Positions 8,651-14,875 of a DNA stretch of 15,603 nt are shown piece after piece; position 1 is the stretch's first letter, and the number at the start of each line of letters is the position of its first letter. The notes beneath the pieces were generated by a model. It was not told where the DNA came from. It saw only the letters and a list, made by a program, of their open reading frames with translations, and did no database searches. The stretch comes from Pseudomonadota bacterium. GTDB lineage: Bacteria > Pseudomonadota > Gammaproteobacteria > Acidiferrobacterales > UBA6901. The position numbers were made by a program, and so were the translations under genes. The stretch covers positions 1 through 15,603 of the forward strand of contig JAJYEK010000079.1 of NCBI GenBank assembly GCA_021785795.1, in the 5' to 3' direction.

Positions 8651-8668
8651 ATGCACGCTCCAACTTGA
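8641..8668 (-). promoter_or_regulatory. Sigma-28-like promoter across the flgB start codon
   Basis: On the minus strand the sequence reads TCAAG, 15 bases, GCCGATAA. The -10 element is a perfect FliA match and lies in the first codons of flgB (ATG CCG ATA A). The -35 element TCAAG is the variant I recall for Pseudomonas. Spacing is one base longer than in the flgK, flgM and cheV elements. A transcript from here would start inside flgB near 8634, so it would serve flgC onward, not flgB. It may be fortuitous. Confidence 0.4.
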
Positions 8669-8687
8669 ATCTTCTGCGTGAGCATTA

Positions 8688-8703
8688 AGCAATGCGCGTG
8701 CCA
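8688..8703 (-). promoter_or_regulatory. Sigma-54 promoter of the flgB operon
   Basis: The minus strand reads TGGCACG-CGCA-TTGCT, matching the sigma-54 consensus TGGCACG-N4-TTGCW at every position, with GG and GC in the required spacing. The predicted start is near 8677, giving a 27-base leader that includes the flgB ribosome binding site. Sigma-54 control of rod/hook operons, with an NtrC-family activator such as FleR or FlrC, is known in Pseudomonas and Vibrio. Confidence 0.9.
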
Positions 8704-8768
8704 GATTCCACGATGATGGCGGATATAAGGGAAACGGGTGCCTTCTGGAGTTACCAGCGCACGAATTG

Positions 8769-8804
8769 CACCCTTGCAGGCGGGATTGTCCCCAATGAAG
8801 GGTG
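8769..8804. repeat. Inverted repeat upstream of the flgB promoter
   Basis: Perfect 7-base arms CACCCTT (8769-8775) and AAGGGTG (8798-8804) enclose 22 bases that contain a second small hairpin, GGGA-TTG-TCCC. No T-run follows on either strand, so it is not an obvious terminator for cheR, which ends at 8924. Its role is unknown. Confidence 0.3.
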
Positions 8805-8831
8805 GGTGGCCGGCAAGCGTGCGCCGCCAGA

Positions 8832-8848
8832 GCGGCAATGATTGCCGC
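8832..8848. promoter_or_regulatory. Perfect palindrome, candidate activator site for the flgB sigma-54 promoter
   Basis: GCGGCAAT and ATTGCCGC form perfect 8-base arms around one central base. A further CGGCAA copy lies at 8811-8816. The palindrome centre is about 160 bases upstream of the predicted sigma-54 start, a usual distance for an enhancer bound by an NtrC-type activator (FleQ, FleR or FlrC in related systems). The one-base spacer makes it a poor RNA hairpin and favours a dimeric protein site. The binding protein is inference. Confidence 0.5.
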
Positions 8849-8923
8849 ACGCGCTGCGCAGCCGCCCGGTATCGGCCCGCTTCAGGGCCGGCATGCCGTC
8901 AAGGAAATGACTTGCGGCAGTAA

Positions 8924-9787
8924 TCAGACGTGATGATGCTGGACGCGCGCCGGATGTCTCTTAAGTCGGTAGACGATCCCCTCTGGAAATCGCAGCATAT
9001 CGAAAGCATCGGAATAATTGGCGAGCGACTCCGCCGACCCGAGGATAAGGTAGCCATCAGGAAGGAGCAATGATGCAATCCGGGTCAGGATGTCACGCTT
9101 CAGACTGGATGAAAAATAGATCAGCACATTGCGACAGAATATCAGATCGAACTTCCCCAATGCCTGGAAATTCTGGCACAGGTTGAGCTCCCTGAAACTC
9201 ACACGCTGGCGCACCTCTCGGTTGACCTCCCATTGGCCGCCGCGTGCCGTGAAAAAGCGGCTGCGACGCTCGGGTGTCAGCCCGCGTGCCATGGCTGCCG
9301 CATCATAGATGCCGGACTCTGCCTGCTTGAGCACAGACGGCGAAATGTCGGTGGCAACGATCTGCACATCAGCTGCCACTTTGCCGGGATTCAGCAGTAC
9401 AAGCTCGTGCAATGCCATGCTGATCGAATACGGCTCCTGCCCGGTGGAACATCCTGCCGACCACACTCGCAGCCGTGCGGAACGGGACTTGGCCAGGCCG
9501 GGAAGAATCACGGTCTTGAGCAGTTCGAAAACCGTGCCATCGCGAAACCACGAAGTTTCGTTGGTGGTCATTGCATCGATGACTCGGTCGCGCAACCGTA
9601 CGTCCGTCCCGATCTTCAGACGCACAAGCAGTTCGCGCAGCGAGGGCAGACCAGCCTCGGCAAGCAGTGGGCTCAGCCGGCTGCTGACGAGATAGTGTTT
9701 GTTATCGCCAAGCATGATGCCGCAGGCCTCCTCCAGAAACGCCCGGAAGCCGTCATAATCCTCGGAAGTCATACCCGCATTGGTCAC
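8924..9787 (-). CDS. cheR: Chemotaxis protein methyltransferase CheR
   Basis: CheR methylates glutamates on chemoreceptors using S-adenosylmethionine, setting adaptation. The 287-residue product has an N-terminal helical domain (about 1-80), the TTNETSWFRD motif (74-83), the SAM-binding loop RVWSAGCSTGQEPYS (107-121), VATDIS (144-149), and DLIFCRNVLIYF (214-225) with GYLILGSAES following. These place it firmly in the family, and length matches enteric CheR (286). The start is a GTG at 9787; an ATG five codons in (9772) is equally possible, since neither has a strong ribosome binding site. It lies 151 bases after cheV, probably in the same transcript. No recognisable intrinsic terminator follows it. 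Confidence 0.96.
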   Translation of the reverse strand: MTNAGMTSEDYDGFRAFLEEACGIMLGDNKHYLVSSRLSPLLAEAGLPSLRELLVRLKIGTDVRLRDRVIDAMTTNETSWFRDGTVFELLKTVILPGLAKSRSARLRVWSAGCSTGQEPYSISMALHELVLLNPGKVAADVQIVATDISPSVLKQAESGIYDAAAMARGLTPERRSRFFTARGGQWEVNREVRQRVSFRELNLCQNFQALGKFDLIFCRNVLIYFSSSLKRDILTRIASLLLPDGYLILGSAESLANYSDAFDMLRFPEGIVYRLKRHPARVQHHHV

Positions 9788-9938
9788 AGCAACCCAACAG
9801 GCGAAATTATACTATTGGACGCGCGGGTCACGTCCCGGATAGGGGGCATCGTGAAGTGGATCATCCGGGCTAAGGTAATCCGGACTGTGGCGATCTGCAA
9901 GCGGAAGGGGCGGGAGGTGCGACAACGGACTGCGGCCG

Positions 9939-10874
9939 TCACGCGCTGCCAGGGGGGGAAGAGATATCCATCTGGTCCAGCACAGCACGCGCCAGATCAT
10001 CCGGATGGAACTTCGGAAGGAATTGGTCTGCCCCCACATGCTTTGCCATGGTATCGTTGAAATTTCCGCTCAGCGATGAATGCAGAATCACATGCAGCGA
10101 CTTTAGGCGCTCATCCCTCTTGATCTCTCTGGTCAACGTATAGCCGTCCATTTCCGGCATTTCGATATCCGTAACCACCAGCGCCAGGCGCTCTCGGACC
10201 GGTGTGCCTTCGCTCGCCCACTGCTGCAGCAGTGTCAGGCCTTCACGCCCGCTGGAAGCCAAAACGCAGCGGATGCCGATTTGTTCAAGCGTACGGGCGA
10301 TCATGTTGCGTGCGACGCTGGAGTCGTCCACGACCAATATCGGCAGACGTTCGCCCCCGCCCGTGCCACGGCCTGCCAGTTCTCCGGACACCGCGAGATT
10401 CGATGGACAGATTTCCGACAGGACCTTCTCCACATCGATGATCTCGATGATGCTGTCGTCGACCTGGGTGATTGCCGTGATGTAGCTCGCCGCACCGGCA
10501 GCCGGCGGTGGTTGGACCTGTTCCCAATTCATATTCACGATGCGATCGACACCGGTCACCAAAAAACCCTGGATGGATTGGTTGAATTCGGTAACCACGA
10601 TAAACAGTCCACGGACATCCTCCGGTAGCGGCTGCCCGATCACCCGACCCATGTCGATTACCGGTAGCGTGCGGCCCCGAACATGGGCAAGCCCGCGCAC
10701 GCCGTGATGGCCGTATGGAATCGAGCGCAGCGACGGACATTCGAGAACTTCGCGCACCTTGAACACATTGATTCCATAGCGCTGCCGGCCGCCGATGCGG
10801 AACAACAGCAATTCCAGGCGGTTGCGACCCGCCAACTGCGTTCGCTGATCGACGGTATCAAGTACGCCTGCCAT
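9939..10874 (-). CDS. cheV: Chemotaxis coupling protein CheV (CheW domain plus receiver domain)
   Basis: CheV couples chemoreceptors to the kinase CheA and may buffer phosphate or tune adaptation. The 311-residue product has an N-terminal CheW domain (about 10-160, with LLLFRIGGRQRYGINVFKVREV and GLAHVRGRTLPVIDM) and a C-terminal receiver domain (about 177-302). The receiver has the acid pair D183-D184 in LVVDDSS, phospho-acceptor D236 in VVTDIEMPEMDGY, S266-S267 and the conserved K288 in FLPKFHPDD, so it looks phosphorylation-competent. The ATG at 10874 has a GGGAGGA ribosome binding site. It precedes cheR and is divergent from the chemoreceptor gene; a sigma-28-type promoter lies just upstream. 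Confidence 0.96.
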   Translation of the reverse strand: MAGVLDTVDQRTQLAGRNRLELLLFRIGGRQRYGINVFKVREVLECPSLRSIPYGHHGVRGLAHVRGRTLPVIDMGRVIGQPLPEDVRGLFIVVTEFNQSIQGFLVTGVDRIVNMNWEQVQPPPAAGAASYITAITQVDDSIIEIIDVEKVLSEICPSNLAVSGELAGRGTGGGERLPILVVDDSSVARNMIARTLEQIGIRCVLASSGREGLTLLQQWASEGTPVRERLALVVTDIEMPEMDGYTLTREIKRDERLKSLHVILHSSLSGNFNDTMAKHVGADQFLPKFHPDDLARAVLDQMDISSPPGSA

Positions 10875-10899
10875 GATTCCTCCCGGGGTATTTAAGTCC

Positions 10900-10926
10900 G
10901 TATCGGCCGAATGCCATCCGGCTTTA
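10900..10926 (-). promoter_or_regulatory. Sigma-28 (FliA) promoter of cheV-cheR
   Basis: The minus strand reads TAAAGCCG, 11 bases, GCCGATAC. This matches TAAAG in the -35 element and seven of eight bases in the -10 element, at the exact FliA spacing. The predicted start is near 10893, about 20 bases before the cheV ATG. FliA control of chemotaxis genes is standard. Confidence 0.7.
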
Positions 10927-10946
10927 GCCTATCTTTTCTGCTTTCT

Positions 10947-10962
10947 AGGCACGCCAATTGCA
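10947..10962 (+). promoter_or_regulatory. Sigma-54 promoter of the chemoreceptor-flgA unit
   Basis: The plus strand reads AGGCACG-CCAA-TTGCA, one base away from the consensus TGGCACG-N4-TTGCW, with the same GG-to-GC spacing as the flgB promoter. The predicted start is near 10973, leaving a leader of about 74 bases before the ATG at 11047. The element is 21 bases from the oppositely facing cheV sigma-28 element. Confidence 0.8.
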
Positions 10963-11046
10963 TATTCGCGATGACCAGGGGCTGCGCGCACAGGTTCATG
11001 TCCGCGGTGACAAGCCCCCTTTAGCCGCAGGTAATCGGAGCAATTC

Positions 11047-12393
11047 ATGGCGCAACCGCTACTCCTAACAAAACAGGCCATTCCTTTGCTGGAATCAGCC
11101 CTGGCTTCGAACCACCAGCAACTCAGCCGCTTGGCGCGTCAGCATCGTGGCACCGCCAAATCCTTGACGCCCGTCACGGAGGCGCTGATCACCAACAACA
11201 GAAAATTGGTGGAAATCGGACGTAACGGCGCCGACATTCTGGATCAGGCCGTAAACATTCTTTCAAAGAACGGGGCCTTTAGCCGTGAAGTCCGTCACAT
11301 CATGGACAACGTAACGAGCGTGGCTACTGCGGTGGAGGAAATGGCGGCCACAGCGACGGAGATTTCCCGCACCGCACAGCAAGCGGCCAAGCGCGCTGAG
11401 GAGAGCAGCACCAAGGCAGCCACTGGCAACGAAAACATCTCTTCGCTCGTGGGCGATATGGATCAGCTCGAACTCGCCATCAAATCCATGGCCGACGGCA
11501 TGCATCAGTTCGTCGGGTTCAGCCGCGAGATCAACAAGCTCACGGCGATCGTGCGCGACATTGCCCATCAAACAAACCTGCTGGCACTAAATGCGGCAAT
11601 CGAAGCGGCTCGGGCCGGCGAAGCCGGGCGCGGCTTCGCCGTGGTTGCTGACGAAGTGAAGAAACTCGCCGACAAGACTGCGCAGGCGACTACGGAGATC
11701 GAATCAGTAACCAATACGATGAATGCCCTGTCCGAGCAGGTAGGAAGCTCGGTGAGCACCAGCCTCGACCGTCTCAGCAAGAGCATCAATGCCCTTGATA
11801 CGGTTGCCTCGGTGCTTGCCGAAGGCAACAGCGTCGTGCGCGACGTAAGCGACAGGGTGCATCAGATCGCGGTCGCGGCCGAAGAACAGAGCGCGGTATC
11901 AAGCGAGATGGCCAACAACCTGGCTGCCGTCACTTCGGCACTGAACAGCGAGAATCATCAGGTCGTTGCGGTGAGCAAGCATGCCCACAGTCTTACGGAA
12001 ATCGCCGGACACCAGGCGGATCTGCTGGCCGATTTCGGACAGGACGAGGTTTTGCTGCAGGCGGCAAAATCCGATCACCTGGCTTGGAAAGCCCGCCTGT
12101 CCGAGGCGGTGATCGGCGAGAATGGCCTGACGGAAAACGAAATCCAGGATCCCGGAACCGGACGCCTGGAACGCTGGTGTCAGGACAAGCAGCAACAATA
12201 CGGCCAGCTGTCGGGATTTCGCGCCCTGACAGAACCGCGTAACCGGCTGCAAACCATGGGCGCTGAGATCCTGAAATTGTCATCGGCAGGCGATTTCCAG
12301 AAGGCAATGGTGAAGCTGCAGGAAACGGATCCAGTCACACGCACGCTGTTTGATGCGATTGACCAGCTTGGCCATGAAGTCCGAGAGGGTTGA
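11047..12393 (+). CDS. Soluble methyl-accepting chemotaxis protein with degenerate CZB domain
   Basis: This is a chemoreceptor signalling protein of 448 residues. It has no hydrophobic segment, so it should be cytoplasmic. Residues 1-80 are helical-looking with no recognisable sensor fold; about 80-320 form the coiled-coil signalling domain, with the hairpin tip [20 protein letters not shown] starting at 172 and continuing [16 protein letters not shown]. This tip binds CheA, CheW and CheV. Residues 340-445 look like a CZB zinc-binding domain: H344-x2-W347 then, at the right spacing, GRLERW instead of CxLGxW, and R398/Q402 in place of the HxxxH pair. Only one of the four ligands remains (H344), although C378 lies close by. 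GGAG lies six bases before the ATG. It stands alone between cheV and flgA, six bases before flgA, and has its own sigma-54-type promoter. MCP assignment is certain; the CZB relation rests on motif spacing. Confidence 0.93.
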   Translation: MAQPLLLTKQAIPLLESALASNHQQLSRLARQHRGTAKSLTPVTEALITNNRKLVEIGRNGADILDQAVNILSKNGAFSREVRHIMDNVTSVATAVEEMAATATEISRTAQQAAKRAEESSTKAATGNENISSLVGDMDQLELAIKSMADGMHQFVGFSREINKLTAIVRDIAHQTNLLALNAAIEAARAGEAGRGFAVVADEVKKLADKTAQATTEIESVTNTMNALSEQVGSSVSTSLDRLSKSINALDTVASVLAEGNSVVRDVSDRVHQIAVAAEEQSAVSSEMANNLAAVTSALNSENHQVVAVSKHAHSLTEIAGHQADLLADFGQDEVLLQAAKSDHLAWKARLSEAVIGENGLTENEIQDPGTGRLERWCQDKQQQYGQLSGFRALTEPRNRLQTMGAEILKLSSAGDFQKAMVKLQETDPVTRTLFDAIDQLGHEVREG

Positions 12394-12399
12394 TCGGCA

Positions 12400-13116
12400 A
12401 TGACCGCCAGAGGAATGATCACATTGGTACTGCTTCTGCTGGGGTCAGCTTGCATTGTCGCTCGGGCCCAGGATGCGGCAGGTCCCCATCAGAGTCTCAG
12501 ATCAATACGTACGGCTGTCGGGGATTTTCTGGCTAGGCAAAATTCCTACAGCCCGCGGCGTTCGAAAATTGTGGTTGGCCGCCTTGATTCGCGTCTGCGC
12601 CTGGCAGCCTGCAATCGACCTTTGCGGACCTCTTTCCCACCGGGAGCGGGAGCGATTGGAGAGACCACTGTTGGTGTGCGCTGCACCGGGAGCCGGCCCT
12701 GGTCGCTCTATGTTCCGGCGACGGTGCAGGTATTTGACAAGGTTCTGATTGCAGCACGGCCTCTCGTCCGCGGCGCCCGTCTAATTCCGGCGGACTTCAT
12801 CGTCTCGGAGCGCGACGTGAGCAGCCTAACGGCAGGCTATGTATCCAACCCGCTTCGGGTGAACGGCGAAGTGCTACGGCAACCGCTCACGGCCGGGACA
12901 GTGCTTCTCCCGGATATGATGCAAGGTCAGCGTCTGGTGCGCCGCGGCATGCCGGTAACAATCGTTGCCGAAGTCGGAGGGCTGAAGGTGCGCGTGCAGG
13001 GGCGTGCGTTGGGTGACGGAGCAGCCGGACAATGGGTGCGGGTACGTAACTCCATGTCCAACAAGGTGATAGAGGGCGTCGTGACCCACGACGGCTCAGT
13101 ACGGGTACCGATGTGA
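12400..13116 (+). CDS. flgA: Flagellar basal body P-ring assembly chaperone FlgA
   Basis: FlgA is a periplasmic chaperone that helps FlgI form the P ring. The 238-residue product has a Sec signal peptide (core MITLVLLLLGSACIV, cleavage expected after ARA at residue 23). The middle contains two cysteines, C71 in RLAACNRPL and C95 in VGVRCTGSRPW, a pairing typical of FlgA; an SAF domain covers about 112-175 (RPLVRGARLIPADFIVSERDV), and the C-terminal part has GMPVTIVAEVGGLKVRVQGRAL in shortened form. Length is near the family norm (about 220-240). It begins six bases after the chemoreceptor stop codon, so it is most likely co-transcribed from the 10947 promoter. Confidence 0.96.
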   Translation: MTARGMITLVLLLLGSACIVARAQDAAGPHQSLRSIRTAVGDFLARQNSYSPRRSKIVVGRLDSRLRLAACNRPLRTSFPPGAGAIGETTVGVRCTGSRPWSLYVPATVQVFDKVLIAARPLVRGARLIPADFIVSERDVSSLTAGYVSNPLRVNGEVLRQPLTAGTVLLPDMMQGQRLVRRGMPVTIVAEVGGLKVRVQGRALGDGAAGQWVRVRNSMSNKVIEGVVTHDGSVRVPM

Positions 13117-13140
13117 TTGGCGTATATGGCAATGTTGGCC

Positions 13141-13167
13141 TAAAGTTTGGGGAAATTCGGCCGTTAA
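13141..13167 (+). promoter_or_regulatory. Sigma-28 (FliA) promoter of flgM-flgN
   Basis: The sequence reads TAAAGTTT, 11 bases, GCCGTTAA: a perfect -35 element, seven of eight bases in the -10 element, and exact spacing. The predicted start is near 13174, about 20 bases before flgM. Since FlgM inhibits FliA, this would give the known negative feedback loop. It lies in the 78-base gap after flgA. Confidence 0.88.
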
Positions 13168-13194
13168 CTAAGCCAGGATTCAGGAGAAACAGTC

Positions 13195-13521
13195 ATGGCT
13201 ATTGAAATCAACGGCTTGCCGTCGCCCCAGGCCAAAATTGCCGGTGAGGGGTCGCAGACCAAGGCCGGACAGCAGGAAGCCGGTGCAACCCCATCGGGGC
13301 AGCCAAATACACCAACCGCCGACACTGTCAGCCTCACGGGTACGGCGACGCACCTCAAGACCTTGGAAGCGGTGATGGCATCATTGCCGGTCGTGGACAG
13401 TCAGCGCGTGGAACAGCTGCGCCAATCTGTCTCTAGCGGTACATACCGTGTCGATAGTCAGCGCGTTGCCAGCAAGCTCGTATCCTTCGAAAACCGGTTG
13501 CACGGCAAGGGGAAGGCCTGA
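13195..13521 (+). CDS. flgM: Anti-sigma-28 factor FlgM
   Basis: FlgM binds and inhibits the flagellar sigma factor FliA until the hook-basal body is complete, after which it is exported. The 108-residue product has the family layout: a short N-terminal segment (MAIEINGL), a disordered Gln/Pro/Thr/Ala-rich stretch (about 10-42), and the FliA-binding C-terminal part with DTVSLTGTATHLKTLEAVMA, then VDSQRVEQLRQSVSSGTY and SQRVASKLVSFE. Length is near the usual 95-110. AGGAGA lies seven bases before the ATG. It is followed by flgN after five bases and preceded by a sigma-28 promoter. Confidence 0.97.
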   Translation: MAIEINGLPSPQAKIAGEGSQTKAGQQEAGATPSGQPNTPTADTVSLTGTATHLKTLEAVMASLPVVDSQRVEQLRQSVSSGTYRVDSQRVASKLVSFENRLHGKGKA

Positions 13522-13526
13522 GCTAC

Positions 13527-14003
13527 ATGACACAACCCGGCTTATCCGAACTGTTCGAGGCTGCGCTCTGCGATACCGCGCTGCTTCTGGCCACATTGCA
13601 GGAGGAATTTAGGGCGTTATCCAGGCCCGATGCCGTCACGATCGAGGAAATCGTTGCGCGCAAGCGCGAACTTATCGCGAGACTCGAAGATGAGTCGGCC
13701 CGGCGTGCGGTGATGCTGCGTGCCGCCGGCTACGCTGACGGCACGGCAGATATGCGAGAGTGGCTGGGCCAGGTTGACAACACACCCGACCACCGGATTT
13801 TGCGGCTGTGGCAGGACTTTACTGTCATGCTTCGCAAGTGCCAGCAACAGAACCAGATCAATGGTCGTGTGATTGATGTCAACCGTCGTCGTGTTCATGA
13901 TGCGCTATGCATTCTCCGCGGGACTGAACTCGATTCCGGACTTTACGATCCGCGCGGGTCAACTCAGGCACCTGGTGCGTCGCGCCCGATCACCACGGCA
14001 TGA
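13527..14003 (+). CDS. flgN: Flagellar export chaperone FlgN
   Basis: FlgN is the cytoplasmic chaperone for the hook-filament junction proteins FlgK and FlgL. The 158-residue product is predicted to be mostly helical, with the family's long N-terminal helices (LQEEFRALS, IARKRELIARLEDE-like text at about 26-55) and the conserved C-terminal QNQINGRVIDVNRRR (about 107-122) followed by LYDPRGST. It starts five bases after flgM, with GGAAGG upstream, as in the flgMN pair of many proteobacteria. The FlgK partner is encoded at the left end of the window. Confidence 0.94.
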   Translation: MTQPGLSELFEAALCDTALLLATLQEEFRALSRPDAVTIEEIVARKRELIARLEDESARRAVMLRAAGYADGTADMREWLGQVDNTPDHRILRLWQDFTVMLRKCQQQNQINGRVIDVNRRRVHDALCILRGTELDSGLYDPRGSTQAPGASRPITTA

Positions 14004-14065
14004 TGACAGAAATGAGATAAGTACAGCGTGGCCGTGCTCGGTCTGCCACACGGAGCTGACCGCCG

Positions 14066-14087
14066 GCATGCGCTGTGTTTCGCATGC
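14066..14087 (+). repeat. Hairpin between flgN and the PilZ gene
   Basis: Perfect 7-base arms GCATGCG (14066-14072) and CGCATGC (14081-14087) enclose an 8-base loop. No T-run follows, so it is not a standard terminator. It lies in the leader of the PilZ gene if the ATG at 14130 is the true start, and could affect its expression relative to flgMN; this is inference. Confidence 0.35.
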
Positions 14088-14129
14088 ACGGATGCTGCTG
14101 ATCACACTGGAACTACCTTGAGCGACGAG

Positions 14130-14864
14130 ATGCAAGATCACTTCCAGGAGTACTCACCTGAGATTGAGAGGATCTCATTTGCACCGCAGATCACGAGCCT
14201 GCTGCGACGCATCCGGGAGACCCGCTCGCTGCTGAGCGTCACCGTGGCTGGATCAGGCGAGCTCTACAACAGTGCTATCGTGGAGGTCGATGCCGAGCTC
14301 GGCTGCGTGCTGCTCGATGAATTGACACCTGTTGAAGGCCACATGCGCCTGTTGCAAAGTCGGGCATTGCATGCGCATGCGCGCCTGCGCGGCGTTGATA
14401 TCAGCTTCGCCGGCACACTTCAGGAAGCCGGCGAAAAGGACGGAATCGCCTTCTACAGGCTGCCTATACCGGCCCTGGTCAACTACCGGCAGCGACGCGC
14501 CAACTTTCGGGCACGCGTGGGCATGGGCATTCCGGTGCCGATAGGTCTTGGAAGCCGGCATATCGCAGAATTAGATGGCACATTGTACGATATTTCCATC
14601 GGGGGTGTCGGTGCGCTTGTTCGGGCTGGAAGCATGGCAGAGCTGCACCAAGGCTCGGTATTCGAGCGGTGCAACATCCGTTTGCCGAAAGGACATGAGA
14701 TCAGCTGCGGTCTGGAAATCCGCTATGTCAGTCACGACGAACGCCGTCATGCACTGCGAATCGGCGGACGTTATGTCGACCTTGGTCGCGCTCAGGAAAA
14801 AATTGTCGAGCATTTCGTGGCTGCGCTGGAGCGCGAGCTTCTGCGCAAGATGCCGAAGGACTGA
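14130..14864 (+). CDS. Cyclic di-GMP-binding flagellar brake protein, YcgR/FlgZ type (PilZ domain)
   Basis: YcgR-like proteins bind cyclic di-GMP and act on the flagellar motor to slow or bias rotation. From the ATG at 14130 the product has 244 residues, the length of enteric YcgR. Residues about 12-115 form the N-terminal YcgR domain; the C-terminal PilZ domain begins at about 120 with the RxxxR motif (R123-R127 in QRRANFRARV) and has DxSxxG (D154, S156, G159 in YDISIGGVG), so ligand binding should be intact. The frame is open upstream; TTG at 14118 and GTG at 14028 are alternative starts, but the longer N-terminus resembles nothing I know. It lies after flgN, matching the flgM-flgN-flgZ order in Pseudomonas, and its stop is 11 bases from the converging asparaginase gene. 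Confidence 0.92.
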   Translation: MQDHFQEYSPEIERISFAPQITSLLRRIRETRSLLSVTVAGSGELYNSAIVEVDAELGCVLLDELTPVEGHMRLLQSRALHAHARLRGVDISFAGTLQEAGEKDGIAFYRLPIPALVNYRQRRANFRARVGMGIPVPIGLGSRHIAELDGTLYDISIGGVGALVRAGSMAELHQGSVFERCNIRLPKGHEISCGLEIRYVSHDERRHALRIGGRYVDLGRAQEKIVEHFVAALERELLRKMPKD

Positions 14865-14875
14865 GGTGCCAGCTA

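Noticed and set aside
8641..8850. Minus-strand open frame of 69 codons upstream of and overlapping the flgB start
   Set aside because: It covers the sigma-54 promoter and the flgB ribosome binding site in another frame, has no recognisable motif, and is best explained as chance.
9806..9811. TATAAT on the minus strand in the 151-base gap between cheV and cheR
   Set aside because: No -35 hexamer at 16-18 bases; a separate sigma-70 promoter for cheR is not supported. The gap shows no other clear element.
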